From positions 16,864,001 to 16,928,000 of the forward strand of contig CM055612.1 in NCBI GenBank assembly GCA_029379385.1: 64,000 nucleotides of DNA, written 5' to 3'. Within the stretch, counting starts at the first letter, position 1. Every line of letters starts with the position of its first letter. The notes beneath the pieces are model-generated. The model was not told the DNA's origin. It saw nothing but the letters and a program-made list of their open reading frames with translations, and searched no databases. Below, in pieces: positions 11,290 through 22,391 of the stretch. The stretch comes from Quillaja saponaria (lineage: Eukaryota > Streptophyta > Magnoliopsida > Fabales > Quillajaceae). Position numbers and translations under genes: made by a program.

Positions 11290-12088
11290 ACCTTCAAAAC
11301 AAGGGTTAAAGTCACCTTCTAGACATAATTCTCCAACCCTTTCTGAAATGGGTTATAGTGTTTGTATGTTATCATCAAAAGAATCTTTTCACCCCTTTAC
11401 AAATAAACATAAATGGTTTTACATTACTTTTAGTGAGAAAGAAAGAAATTATTGGATTTCCATGCATAAGTAGTATATGGAAAAATTGCATAAAAAACTA
11501 GAAAGAGCTTTCAAGTATCATAAAATAAAGTGGTCTGATTTTGAGAATCCTCAATTTTTAAATGTCTTAGAATCTGCTTATCAAAATTTCTTCATAAGAG
11601 AAGGGAAAAATATTTCGGCAATCCATCCACCAGAATCCTTCCTTTCTATTAAAAAATCAAAAGGAGAAATTTTGACAAATCCCTACTCTACCATACCAAA
11701 AAAAGTATCAACTTCCAGTGTGCTGGTTAAAATATCCAACCAGAATAATTATACAAATTTGTTCCTTCAATCTTTAGGAAAACAATCCTCGAGAATAAAA
11801 GAAAAATTTATACAAGAAAAATCTTCTTGGCAGATTTTTTCACAAGCTTCAGGGTCTTTTACAAAAGAAACTCCGAAAATAGATTCCATAATAATAAAGT
11901 CACCTCCTGAAGTAAATCTGAAATTTAGAAAAGAGTCAAAAGTTAATGATAAAAACTTTGTGGGTGAATTAGTAAACACGTTACAAAAATTAAACCTGTT
12001 AAAAAAGAAAAGTGTTAATATGATGAGCCAAAATAAATCAGAATCCTCTAACAAAGAGTCATACTTAGAAGTTAATAAACTTCATTAG
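11290..12088 (+). pseudogene. Linker / N-terminal coat-polyprotein remnant (copy 1)
   Basis: A frameshift near 11286 leads into a lysine- and serine-rich stretch. The longest open part is 11477-12088 (203 codons), lacking cysteines and rich in K, S, N and E, with motifs KWSDFENPQFLNVLESAYQNF and SFTKETPKIDSI. A stop (TAG near 11471) separates it from the preceding KHKWFYITFSEKERNYWISMHK block. The same blocks occur in copy 2 on the minus strand (63000-62340). This is a low-complexity hydrophilic linker between the movement-protein and coat-protein regions; no catalytic motif is present. Confidence 0.5.
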
Positions 12089-12118
12089 AATAAAACAATA
12101 CACATTGCACAATAAAAA

Positions 12119-12552
12119 ATGTACTACCTTAGACCTTCACCTTTAAATCTTCAATATGAAGATAATGTAATACAGGATTGGATCCAGTTTAATGGAAAGT
12201 CTATAGTCGAGTGCAACATAGGCATCTTAGCTAAATTTCAGATTCTTCAAACCATAATATGTATGTAGTAACATGTAGGTCAAATGGAAATGTTGATAGA
12301 GAAATAGCCTTAGCCATCATAAGTGGATTTACAGGTCAACTTCTTGGTTGGTGGGACTTTCATTTATCAGAAATTCTAAATTCTATAAAACAAGAAAATA
12401 AAAATCTTGTTACTGATATAGTTAATACTTTGATTTATATAATAATAAATCATTTTGTAGGAGCTAATATGCTACGGCTAGATAGATCTCATGAACAGTT
12501 AATAATTTTGAGATGTCTTGATTTATCTCATTTTTAATGGTATAAAGATGTC
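12119..12552 (+). pseudogene. Coat/gag-like core remnant (copy 1)
   Basis: One frame gives MYYLRPSPLNLQYEDN and WIQFNGKSIVECNIG. After stops and a frameshift near 12255, a second frame gives CRSNGNVDREIALAIISGF, GWWDFHLSE and RSHEQLIILRCLDL. Copy 2 carries the matching region at about 62250-61770 (minus). Family knowledge: such a helical region placed before a CCHC knuckle fits a retroelement or caulimovirid capsid. Collinear coding ends at about 12552 where orientation flips. Confidence 0.5.
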
Positions 12553-13230
12553 TCAGTAAAACACTTAGATTTTTTAGAGTTGTTTGACTCGTAACTAGAT
12601 TCTTTTTCTGAGTCTGAATTAGATTCTAACCTTGGTTGCTCTACTATAAAAGCAAATGTTTTTTCTTTTTCTTCATCAGAATCTTCCAACAAAATTTGAC
12701 ACCATGATCTTTTTAGTCCTTCATCTATTTGCAAGGTATTTATTTTCTTCTTAGCCCTGCATTTGTTTTGATAATGACCTGGTTTTCCATATTTGTAATT
12801 AATAAGAACTCTTTTAAAATTAGTTTCCTTGGCTATAGGTTTTTTACTGAATTCATAATAACCTGTCTTTGCCTTTTCTTCTTCTTTATAATGTTTTCTA
12901 TTATATGGTTTATTAGAGAATTTCTTATTAAATTTAGGAGTCTTTTTAGACTAATTAAACTGGCTACTTGTAGGATAAACAAATTGTTCACAAAAGTTTT
13001 CTAACGCCCTTTTCCCACTTAATTTTTCTTTATCTATTTGGCATTTTAATCTTATATCATTACATAAAGTTTACTAATTCATCCACAAAGTTTCTTTCAT
13101 TAACTTTTGATTCTTTTCTAAATTTTAGATTTACTTTAGGAGGTGGCTTCATTATTATGGGATCTATTTTCGGAGTTTCTTTTGTAAAAGATCCTGAAAC
13201 TTGTGAAAAGATTTACTGAAAAGACCCTGA
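12553..13230 (-). pseudogene. Inverted zinc-knuckle/acidic region of copy 1
   Basis: On the minus strand this matches 61050-61570 of copy 2, then jumps near 13068 to sequence matching 62365-62500. An acidic serine-rich stretch (EDSDEEKEKTFAF, SEKESSYESNN) is open at 12534-12734. The CCHC knuckle equivalent near 12776-12815 reads YGKPGHYQNKC, so a leading cysteine is lost. Two events are needed relative to copy 2: an inversion breakpoint at about 12552 and an internal deletion of about 800 bp. Confidence 0.6.
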
Positions 13231-14499
13231 AACTTGACACTATAAAATTGAAGGGTACATTTAAGTCATGGGTCAATACTCATCACAACCTCTTGCTGTC
13301 CTTGTAGTATGTTCTTGATTTCTTTCCCTTCTATTTGTTCCCGATAGTTTTTCCTTTCAATTAGGATATCAGTGATTTGTTGGTGCTTAGTTTAGATCTT
13401 AGAGTTATACAATTGAGGAAAGGCTTAATCTTTCGTATATTATTATTGCAATATATATTTATATATATATAGGCTGATTATAAGTTCTTAACTTAAGGAC
13501 CAAGAAAAAAAATTTCTAATGTATATAAGAATAAATAAATAAAACAAATATACCACATTTAAGTGTGTTAGCTTCATGTGCCCAAGTCATGGTGATTGGT
13601 GAATATATCTTTTGGATAGGTTGGTCCCTTCTTAAATAATTTGAAAGGATCATCACCTTCTGTATTTACCTTGGCTATTCTATGTCTATTTCAGCTATTT
13701 TTCTTGTACCCATATACTTTAATGCAATATTTTATATCTATAAAATATATATGCCTTCTCCCATGGACCCTAGCCTATTATCATAAAGGAGTAGTAAGCC
13801 CTACTATGTACAGTAGGCAAGTTTCATAGTATATTTAACTTCTCCCATGCTTTTTCTTTCATTTCCTTTAGTTCATATTAACTATTATTGTATTTTCTGG
13901 AAGTCTACCATGTTCTCTTTATTATTTGTGATACAGAGAAGATCTGGTTAAGGACATATTGTTAAAATTTGTTTCTTTTTATAACTTAGCAATTTCTATA
14001 AAAATATAGAGAATACAATGCAATTTAATTTCCAATCACATTAGATTCCATGAAAACTTCTTTTACCGCTGGTTGAGATTATGAACATATTGGACATATA
14101 TTAGGTGAAATAAGTGCTTCTATCATTTTTTTTATTTTTTTTAGTTTTAGTGTTCATGACCAATAATAGATATGTAATATTAGAATAAGTAGAAATGCAA
14201 AAGTATCATTAATTGAATAAGGGAAAATCTTGAAACGTAGATGGATTGATATTAGAAATTATAACTCAAGCTTTTAATTGATTTACAATGATTAATTTAA
14301 CATGAATGCGATGATTAGAATTTGAGTATTGTAGATTTAAAGGATTAGTGTTGATTTCTTGGTATGTATATGCATAATATATATATATATATACACACAC
14401 ACATACATGAATCAGAATTAAAATTGTCCTGATTAAGATAATTAATAAAATGCTCAAGAGGAATTGGTTTCCAAGACATACATGAAAGTGGGCATCTAA
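13231..14499. other. AT-rich stretch, no supported gene
   Basis: It contains AT-rich DNA, a TATATA run near 13450 and 14381 and a CACACACA run near 14393. No open frame looks coding. It is probably the diverged 5' half of the L LTR that ends at 15600, but I could not find its TGTTATAA start. Confidence 0.35.
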
Positions 14500-15600
14500 G
14501 TTTTAGAAATTAGAAGGTTACAACTATAATGTTTATAAACTAAGTAATAATCGAAATTATGACTTCCAGCTTAAGAACATGTTATTGAGCCAACGAAGCA
14601 TGGATTCAGAAGGAGTGACAAGTGAGGTCTATATCCATGTGAGTGGTTAATTGATACCAGTTGGTTACTGGATTAATGTGTTTAATTGTCTGATGTATTG
14701 ACGTATCTATATATTATATAGTGGTAAATAAGAATCATATTGATAAGATTGACTACTTGGACTATGATGATGTTTGAAATTGTTTATGGTTGATAAGCGC
14801 CAACAAACTATTTTTGTCCGATGGGAGTGGTATGGGGGGTTGAGTTATCAGTTGGGCCTTTGTATGCTTTGAATGCTTTGTATGTTTTTATTGAATTATA
14901 TAGAGTACTACTTGAACGATGCTTGTTATGTTTTATGTTTCCGTAATCATGTAAGAGTAACTTTAATGATTTTGAAATTTATGAATTTTGGATATTAGTT
15001 GACTATATATTATATGCTTGTGTTGAGTGATGCAAGTATCATTTGGGTATGATTTTTCACTCACTAAGTCTGTATGACTGATCCCTCTGTTGTTGATTTT
15101 TTTTTTTTAGTAACGGGATCTCAAGAGACGACAATTATCAATACTAGGCTTGCTGAGTGTTAGGCGGCAAGGCATATACAGAATCTCATACTTGAAGTCA
15201 AGGATGAAAGTTTTCAGTCATACTAGAACTATGAGGTGTCTGGTCTTATTTTGTGTAATAGTCTAGTTAATTATTATTATAATGAGAAACGGAGCGAAGC
15301 TCCTTGTTGTCTTTGTTATTATTGTTGTTTTTGTATAAAAATAGGAGTTTGTGTTGTTTATATTATATAGGCATGAGAATCTCATAAGGTAGACCTTATG
15401 AGAATCTCTGTCAAAATTTTTAGTAAATGTTATGTGTTTAATAACAAGTCTATGTTTTTTATTTAATTCAGTAAAATTTTATTGGTAAATTGTTTGAGAG
15501 TCATATGTGTTAGGGTTATAGAGGTTGTAGTAAAGTTAGGGTTATAGAGGTTTGGTTACCTATTCTTTCGGCCAGTCATGCCTCTGAGTGGGGTGTGACA
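14500..15600 (+). mobile_element. Family L LTR, 3' part
   Basis: Landmarks in order are GTGAGTGGTTAATTGATACC near 14640, TGATAAGCGCCAAC near 14790, the degenerate hairpin GTATCATTTGGGTAT near 15036, the T-rich tract and TTAGTAACGGGATC near 15105, GAGCGAAGCTCC near 15292 and the end GGGTGTGACA at 15600. The next five bases (ACTAA) would be the target duplication; the left copy was not found. Confidence 0.75.
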
Positions 15601-15605
15601 ACTAA

Positions 15606-16085
15606 ACTTTTTTAGGGATATAATCCATATCATTTATCTTACCACTTTCATCTTTTGGATAGCTTCTTTAACATCCTATCTTCTAATCCGACGAAAAATT
15701 TACGATTCATATATTTCTTCAAAATAAAACATTTCCGGTAACTAATAAATTTTTTTATCCTAAGAGAAACTGGCATATGAACAAACGTAAAAGAAGAAAA
15801 AAAATATCATATGCTGAATTCTCAAATTTTTGTTTTTTTCTTGATGATTTTTTTTTTTAAGTTTTAATTGTTTATCATATATATATTTTTTAAAATATTT
15901 TATTTGAGATAGATGTATTCAAATGCAAACTATATGGATGAAAAATGTAATTTAGCCCAAATTTTAATTTAAAACTTAGTAAGTTTAATTATTTAAGACT
16001 TAAGTATTTATACTTATACACATACACCATTTTAATCATTTGTTAAATTAACTCTAAAACATAATAATAAATTAAATTTTGGCTT
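15606..16085. other. AT-rich stretch, no supported gene
   Basis: Homopolymer T tracts and AT-rich DNA with no coding frame, structural RNA or terminal repeat that I can recognise. Confidence 0.4.
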
Positions 16086-16160
16086 AGTTACACTTATAGT
16101 CCCTATACTTTGACACATAATTCACTTTAGTCCCTATAATTTAAATAGTTAAAATGTGGT
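16086..16160. repeat. Short 'TAGTCCCTATA' direct repeats
   Basis: TATAGTCCCTATACTTTGACA (about 16097) is followed 34 bp later by TTTAGTCCCTATAATTTAAA, then GTGGTCCTCATAGTTTC. Such spaced TAGTCC repeats are common near the ends of plant DNA transposons and gene-capturing elements (family knowledge). The block lies directly upstream of the GRF zinc-finger fragment. Confidence 0.45.
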
Positions 16161-16426
16161 CCTCATAGTTTCAAGAACCCAACAATGTCATCCTTGCCAT
16201 CATATGTCGTCCACTTGAATTAAACAAAAGCTAATCTGGACTAATGGATTGTATGTGGCATCTGACGTGGCAAAATGGTCCAAAGAAAATTCAACTGTTA
16301 GTCCCATGAGCTATGTACGTAACCCATTCTACCTTTCCTTTTCTCTTTGCCTGTTACCAGTTTCCATCAATGCATCTCCATTGTTAGGGATTGAAGTGTC
16401 CTTGCTATCAATCCAAATGGAGGATA

Positions 16427-16743
16427 ATGGTGAAAGTAAATGATGATTCTTTGTCTACATATTCAGGTTCTAGCAGCATAATGCATAGAGAGATGCCTCG
16501 ACTTTGTCATTGTAGAGATCCTGTAATTATGATAATAGCATGGGATCCTAATGTTGGTAGGAGGTATTGGGCTTGTCCAAATTTATGGGTAAGTTTTGGT
16601 TTGAAATCTGTAGTTTATGGGTTGTTTAACTATGTATCCTAGGTCACAACTATCTATCCTAGCTCACAAATTTATTAGTTTTTGGTTTTCTAAAGGAGGG
16701 GTTTCCCTGCAACTACTATGAGTGGATTGAAGAAGAGCTAGTA
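16427..16743 (+). pseudogene. GRF-type zinc-finger gene fragment, two exons
   Basis: Exon 1 (16427-16588) starts MVKVNDDSLSTYSG and contains PRLCHCRDP, then WDPNVGRRYWACPNLW. It ends at a GTAAGT donor at 16589. The acceptor AAAG ends at 16695, and exon 2 reads in frame EGFPCNYYEWIEEELV. Spliced, this gives the GRF finger layout: C-x-C, then N-x-GRR-[FY], then C, then a fourth C followed by aromatic-x-W. GRF fingers bind nucleic acid and occur in plants both in host proteins and in sequences carried by transposons. Nothing recognisable follows exon 2, where a TATATA run begins. The ligand spacing looks intact, but the gene is truncated. Confidence 0.6.
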
Positions 16744-16929
16744 TGTTGTGTATATATATATATGTGTATATGTGTATAAATATATATTTAGTTCTTGACT
16801 ATGAATATTTAATACTTTGAGTGAATTACGTGATAAAGGTGCCACGTTGTAAAACTAGTTTTGTTGTATTGTGTAATTATTGTTTGTGCTTGATAAAGAG
16901 CCAATAACATTATTATTATTATTATTATT

Positions 16930-17803
16930 TTAATAAACAAAATAGAATCCGAGTGCACCTCAGATACATTTGCTTTGTTTATTTGATATTTGATTAAAGA
17001 TATTAGAGTAACTCAGCCTTAAGGATAGGTATGTGAGGAGTATATATTCTTGATGTGTGGGAGCAAAAATGCCCGAGGAGGATATGTATTTAGTGTATGG
17101 GTGCTGAGTTACTCTGATTGGCCCTTTTGGTTACCTTGATTGATTTGTGTGTATATTGAATTACTTGAATTATATTTGCTTAGTTTTACATTTTCTATTT
17201 ACGTACGTATAAAATTGAATTATTTTGTAATTCATATTAGTTTGATATTGTTTAATCTATGTATTTTATTTATGTATTGTTTGATGCTAGTACGTTTTCA
17301 CTCATTGAAACTTTATGACTCACACTTACTTAGTTTATGTTTTTTTTAGTATCAAGATCTCATCAGATGTCCCTGACAGACTCTTAACTTGTCGATTGTA
17401 TTGCAGTAAGGTACTCCTTTAAGATCATGTACTTGAAGCTTAGAGATGAAGCTTTGCAAACACATTAGGATTTGAGTATTGGATTTTTATTTGTGTAGTT
17501 ATTTAGTTAGTATAGTTGTGGTACTTAGCTAAGCTCTTTGTGGTTACTATTAATATTGGGGTTTGGTTCTAATATTTTTTTTTTTGGGCATGTTCCACTT
17601 TTCAAGGAACCTTCGTCAAAATTTAAGTTAAATTGTTATATATTTCGGTAAATAAGCATTTGTATTAAATTTGTATTTTCTAAACTTTACTTTTAATCTC
17701 TAGTTTGTCAAAACTTGTGTATATTTCTTGATTTGAAATCAAGGTTGCGAAGGTTTGGTTACCTATTTTTTTAACCAGTCATGTCTCTATATAGAGTGTG
17801 ACA
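16930..17803 (+). mobile_element. Family L LTR, 3' part
   Basis: GAGTGCACCTCAGATA near 16950, the TGGGTGCTGAGTTACTC...TTGGCCCTTTTGG block near 17097, ACGTTTTCACTCATTGAAAC near 17292, AGTATCAAGATCTCATC near 17348 and the end AGTGTGACA at 17803 follow the L order. The left part is missing. The following five bases (GAGCA) have no visible partner. Confidence 0.7.
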
Positions 17804-18584
17804 GAGCACAACTTCTTGACCATCTAGTTAAGCCTTTGGGATATGTTAAATTCTTTTTAGTCATATTTGTGAACATAATTACAATCTTTATATTGACGTA
17901 TGTTAAATAGATCTCTTTTTTCCTCGAAAATTAGTTTAATTTTATTTTGCAGTGCTTACATGATTGTTATCCATTACATGACATAAAAAAATAAAAATCA
18001 AGAACTTATGATAAAAATTGAGTTTTTTTTTTTAAATAATAATAATAAGAAATTTTGTAATAAAGGATTTTATTTCTAACAAATTGCCTCACGTAAATAC
18101 GGCTAGCGCAACGTGCATAACATAAAAATTAGTTTTAATGAAAATGAAGAATCATAGATATAAATTATGGTTGATACTATTTTTCTCTTTCACAAACATA
18201 ATTTAGTTTTCATAATTTTTAAGTCTGTAATTCTTCATTTTTCTTCTTTTTATTCCTACAAAGTGGATTGTCATTAAGCTTAAATATTTCCTATATTTTT
18301 TTCACTTATATATATATATGCTAATACTACTAAGAAAATATCATCATAATTAAATTATAAATTAGATAGTATATATTTATTTATATTATATATTTAAAAA
18401 GTTGGACTTACGAGTTTAGCAGATAAGCTTTACCAAGATTGAGTTTGATTTGTTTACTAAACTAATCAAAATAAAACTTAAACTTGACTTGTTTTGAAAA
18501 CTAGTTGATCTCCATCCAAAATTTTTACGAGTAATTGATGAATTAATTGTACTCATTATATCCCTATAACTAACATACATCGTA
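17804..18584. other. AT-rich stretch, no supported gene
   Basis: Only short AT-rich frames. An AT microsatellite lies near 18309. It may be the left flank of module M copy D, but I could not align it confidently. Confidence 0.35.
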
Positions 18585-19735
18585 AAACTTGTGTCCTTGT
18601 ATAAAACTACTAAATAGCAAGTTAGGAAACCCAATGCTTGATTACGGTATACTTGCATTTAACAATTTTCAAACTTGAATGACATCACTCTTATCCAAAC
18701 TAAAGCAACTAGGTACATTGTATTACTCTCGCCTACAATTTTCTTTAACGAAATCTAAAACCATACACTCATCACCCAACAATAGCAATGGAGATACATA
18801 GAAGGTAGAACATAATCAACTGTATAAAGCGACAAATCTAAGGTTGCTAAGATACAACAACTCTATCTTCTTGTGTGTGATCCACGACCACTGAAGTAGT
18901 TGAAGAAGATGAAGACGATGAAAATGATGCTATTAAATGGAGAAGAAATTGTTTTTCATCAACCGATCAAATTAATGATATATTTTTTTCTTGTTTATTA
19001 ATGCATAAAGAAAATATAAAGCAAGTCTTTGAAATATAAAACTATGAAAGTAATATATATCTATCATTGATTTTAATATTGACATGCGAAATTAATATTT
19101 TCATTGATTCTCCTCTTACATGTTTTTCTTGTTTTGATATTAGTTCACAAATAAATTGAACCATTGATATCCCTATAAATAATGTTACATTCGATAGCAT
19201 GTGCCCTTATATAAAACTGCTAAATAGCAAGGGAAACCCAATGCTTGATTAGGGTAATGCATGCATTTAACAATTGCCAAACTTGGACGATATTACTCTT
19301 ATCCAAGCTAAACCAACCAAGTACATTGTATGACTCTTGCTTATAGTTTCCTTAATGAAATATAAAACCATACACTCATCTCCCAACAATAGCAATGGAG
19401 ATACGTAGTAGGTAGAACATATATCATTTATATAAAGAGATAAGTCTGAGGTCGCTAAGCCACAACGTAACTCTTTCTTCTTATGTGTGATCCATGGCCA
19501 CCGAAGTAGATGAAGAAAATGAATGCGATGAAAATTAATGATACATCAAAGGTATTATTCATTGCAATTCACATTAGAAGTTTTCATAAAAAATTCCTTG
19601 TAATGACTTTTTTTCCTTGGTTTTGTATGTTTAGAAACAAAGGAGGAGGAGACTGATGGTCGTTCTCTATCAGAACAACCTTTGAATGGTACTACAAGCC
19701 TTTCTCCCAAGTTTCAAGACTCTTAAACATAAGTA
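18585..19735 (+). repeat. Module M, copy D: two partial units in direct repeat
   Basis: The block from TATAAAACTACTAAATAGCAAG (near 18600) through the GATCCACGACCACTGAAG start region (18884) recurs about 610 bp later (19208 to 19494). Both units share a promoter-like TATAAAG, CTAAGRYACAAC and CTCTATCTTCTTGTGTGTGATCC before the start codon position. Unit 1 has ACG in place of ATG; unit 2 has ATG at 19494 and keeps a second exon block (19635-19722). At 19722 module sequence stops abruptly at the internal end of a family L element. Confidence 0.65.
18884..19722 (+). pseudogene. Gene-like exon remnants of module M (copy D)
   Basis: Unit 1 at 18884 reads TTTEVVEEDEDDENDAIKW in frame with a threonine codon where paralogues have the start; this is the longest uninterrupted version of the acidic N-terminus. 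Unit 2 at 19494 begins MATEVDEENE and soon loses frame. The second exon after TTTAG (19635) reads ETKEEETDGRSLSEQPLNG... and is followed by a break at 19722. No family is recognised. The block could be a captured host gene, which is inference. Confidence 0.4.
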
Positions 19736-19775
19736 CAATAACATTCCATACTTGCAGTCACAAACCTCTAACCTG

Positions 19776-19787
19776 ACTCTGATACTA
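19776..19787 (-). promoter_or_regulatory. Primer binding site next to family L LTR
   Basis: On the minus strand the L LTR ends at 19791. Three bases (AGT) then precede TAGTATCAGAGT, which matches the plant tRNA-iMet complement TGGTATCAGAGC at 10 of 12 positions. An LTR 3' end followed within a few bases by such a site is the normal 5' LTR/PBS junction, where minus-strand DNA synthesis starts. About 50 bp of internal sequence (19722-19775) remains beyond it. Confidence 0.75.
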
Positions 19788-19790
19788 ACT

Positions 19791-21351
19791 TCTCATATCC
19801 TCAAATATGAGTATGACTGGCTGAAGGAATAAATAATCATACCCCTCGTAACCCTGAACTACTCAAATACTGTACATTCCTGACTCTTAAACACATGACA
19901 ATTATGACAAATAAATTATTACTGATTTAAAATAAAACCATGACTTGGGTACTTACTATAAAATGTTCACTAGAATTTTGGCAGTAGTTCCTCGTAAAGT
20001 GGAACTTGCCAATAATACATATATATATATATATATACCACATGTTACAAGGTCAACAGTAAACTATAATACGAGAATATCCAGAGGAGCTTTACTCCTA
20101 ACAAAATGTAAAACTTCCATAGTTAAATCAATATACAACTATAAATGCAAAACACCTAAAGTGACTACAAGTGTCGTCCCTTACTCTTTAAGTATGCGAT
20201 TACCAAGATGTACCTTGCCGCAGCAGAGGTAGGTAGTAAATTCTGTCATGGCCCATTATGGTTTCTTGGAAACTAAAAAAAATAACCACAAAGCATACAA
20301 ACAAACAAAAGGCAAAAAAGTAACTCAACCCCGTACAATAGTATCTCCCCCACCAGGCATTTACACACCCGCACAACAAGTTAATTTGTCGTACACAATC
20401 CATCCCACTAGGGCTAAGTACTCAATTTTGAAAACATTTATCAACATCAAGATCGGAATAGCTTAGAATTTCAATTTAGAATGTCCTAGGTGCACCTGGA
20501 TCTTAATGTCGGAAATAAAATAACCATTGTTTTAAAAAAAAAATCTTACTTTGTTAGTCTTTATCAACCACAATCAATATTAAACAAATATAATTCAATT
20601 AAATCACCAAAACACTGTATTTGCTTATTTTTCCACATAACACCTTAATTCAAACATGCATATAATTACACATAATAATCTGGCAACTAAAGTGCACGTA
20701 ATTCATTCATGGAGTTTAAGAATGTGGCTCGTTCGTCTGTCTGGCCAGTGAAAGTGTCGGAATATCCTCGACACCATCTAGAGCTACAAACTATAAGTAT
20801 ATTAATTAACATAATTATTATTCCTTATTGGTACATACGTACCTTCTTAGTGTAAAATTTGGAATTAATTCTTTACTTGCTTATTTACTATTATAATCTA
20901 TATGCATCTTATTTCCTATTTCTAATTCCTTCTTTTAACTTGTATTATTTTATCACCTACATAATACTAATTAATTAAGTATTGTTACTATCATAAACAT
21001 CAATGATTAATACACAAAGGATCTTAGCTAACATCAAAACCAAATATGAGAACACTTATACTAAGATATTCTCCATCATCTAATTATTCTACATTATTCA
21101 TGCTTAATTATGAAGGTCTAATTATACTTTATATTTAAATTTATTTAGAACTTGGAATATCCATTTCCATCATCTTAATTCTTTATTTATTTTTGGCATG
21201 ACAAATTAGACTTTTAAAAAAAAATATTATAACTAATTCCTATATATAACAAAACTAACAACAATTAAATTAATAAGAATTGACTTAACTAAATCAAGAT
21301 TTTTATGTAGTAAAACTCTTACATTTAATCCTTATTGGTAGACCTTCTTAA
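19791..21351 (-). mobile_element. Family L 5' LTR (minus orientation), left of the RTE insertion
   Basis: It starts TCTCATATCCTCAAATATGAG where the nested copy at 50575 has TGTCACACCCTCAAATAGAAG, and follows that copy block by block: GAGCTTTACTCC, TACCTTGCCGCAGCAGAGG near 20210, CCCACCAGGCATTTACACACCCGC near 20348, GTGCACCTGGATC near 20491, and the 66-bp block at about 20726-20794. It is interrupted by the RTE LINE at 21352, and AT-rich sequence right of 24498 is probably its continuation. As the only L copy with a primer site beside it, this was a genuine 5' LTR. Confidence 0.75.
21339..21351. repeat. Left target-site duplication of the RTE LINE
   Basis: TAGACCTTCTTAA here and TAGACATTCTTAA at 24486-24498 match at 12 of 13 bases and bracket the element precisely between its 5' leader and its TTGAG tail. 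Confidence 0.8.
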
Positions 21352-21649
21352 ACCCCGCCAGAGGTTACTTTGGCGGTCCCAAGCTCGGATAAAGGAGAAG
21401 GGTTGCGATAAGTTGATGGCCAGCATAAACTAGTCAAACCCTATGATGATGAATCCTAATGAATATTCGTTGGGGCGTAACCCTCTTAGCGACACGCTCA
21501 TCGGATCCCAGGTGTAGTGAGAAATGAGCAAGGGTTGGGTCGTCACATCCTTAGTGGCATGCCACATCAGCGCCTGGGTGTAGTGCAAAATGAGCAAGGG
21601 TTTTCGCATCGAGGGCGGGTGCGGGTAAAGAAGCTAGTCCATGATAAGA

Positions 21650-22240
21650 TTTGCATAGCTACGTGAAACATAAGGACTCTTACTAGTAAATTGAGAGAGC
21701 TTGTAGATACTATGAGTAGAAGGAGGATTAATATTGCTTGTGTGCAAGAAACTAACAGGATTCAAGATGTGGTATACCGGTAAGACTAGAAATAGGAATG
21801 GAGTGGCGATTATTATAGATGGAAATTTAAAGGACGAGGTTATTAAAGGAAGAGTGATAGAATAATCTTACTGAAATTGATGATAGACGAGGAGGCCTTT
21901 AATATCATTAGCGCCTATGCTCCATAAAGAGTATTGGAAGAATCTACTGAGAAGGCTTTTTGGGATGATTTAAAGGAGATAGTCCAAGAAGTACCGTTAA
22001 GTGAGAAACTGTTTATTGGTACTGATTTGAATGGTCATGTAGGATGTACTAACGAGGGTTTTGAGAGCGTACATGGAGGATATGGTTATGGAGTTAGGAA
22101 TGAGGGTAGAGAGTCTATTTTAGATTTTGCAGTTGCATATGACTTGATTTTAGGTAACATGTTTTTAAGAAATGAGAGTCGCATTTAGTCACCTTTAGTA
22201 GTGGGCCGAATAAGAGCCAAATAGATTTTGTTCTGATTAG
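21650..22240 (+). pseudogene. RTE apurinic/apyrimidinic endonuclease-like domain, broken
   Basis: The reading frame gives TLTSKLRELVDTMSRRRINI followed by ACVQETNR, where the glutamate of QET is the usual catalytic metal ligand. After frame changes near 21840 and 21926 it gives FIGTDLNGHVG (the D-x-N motif) and later GRESILDFAVAYDL. The enzyme nicks target DNA to prime reverse transcription. A stop in the segment at 22186 ends the longest open part (21934-22188). The order and motifs are right for the exonuclease-endonuclease-phosphatase fold, but the domain cannot be translated as one piece. Confidence 0.75.
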
Positions 22241-22391
22241 GAAGGTTGATTGAGCGGTTTGTAAGGATTGTAAAGTTATACCCGGCGAGTGTTTAATGTC
22301 TTAGCACAAACTTATGGTTGTGGATGTTGGTGTTAAGCGGCAGAAGCAAAAGCATAGAAGTAATAAGTGTATTAAGACTAGATGGTGAAAT

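Larger units (their letters stand above)
10530..13230 (+). mobile_element. Endogenous caulimovirid-like insertion, copy 1 (rearranged)
   Basis: A movement-protein-like region, linker and coat-protein-like region run on the plus strand to about 12552. From there to 13230 the sequence is on the minus strand and corresponds to the zinc-knuckle/acidic region and part of the linker of copy 2 (60366-63482). The linker segment therefore occurs twice in opposite orientation (11850-11990 and 13072-13200). The inverted part lacks about 800 bp relative to copy 2. There are many stops and frameshifts, and no protease, reverse transcriptase or RNase H. It is a dead, rearranged integration. Gypsy-like gag is a less likely alternative, because the first region resembles the viral movement protein family. 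Confidence 0.7.

Noticed and set aside
12729..13004. 91-codon hydrophobic frame that looks like a membrane protein
   Set aside because: It is the antisense of the lysine-rich viral zinc-knuckle region, where Lys codons read as Phe and Leu.
20200..20466. Overlapping open frames of 67-72 codons on both strands
   Set aside because: They lie in a family L LTR, differ between copies and have no conserved frame.
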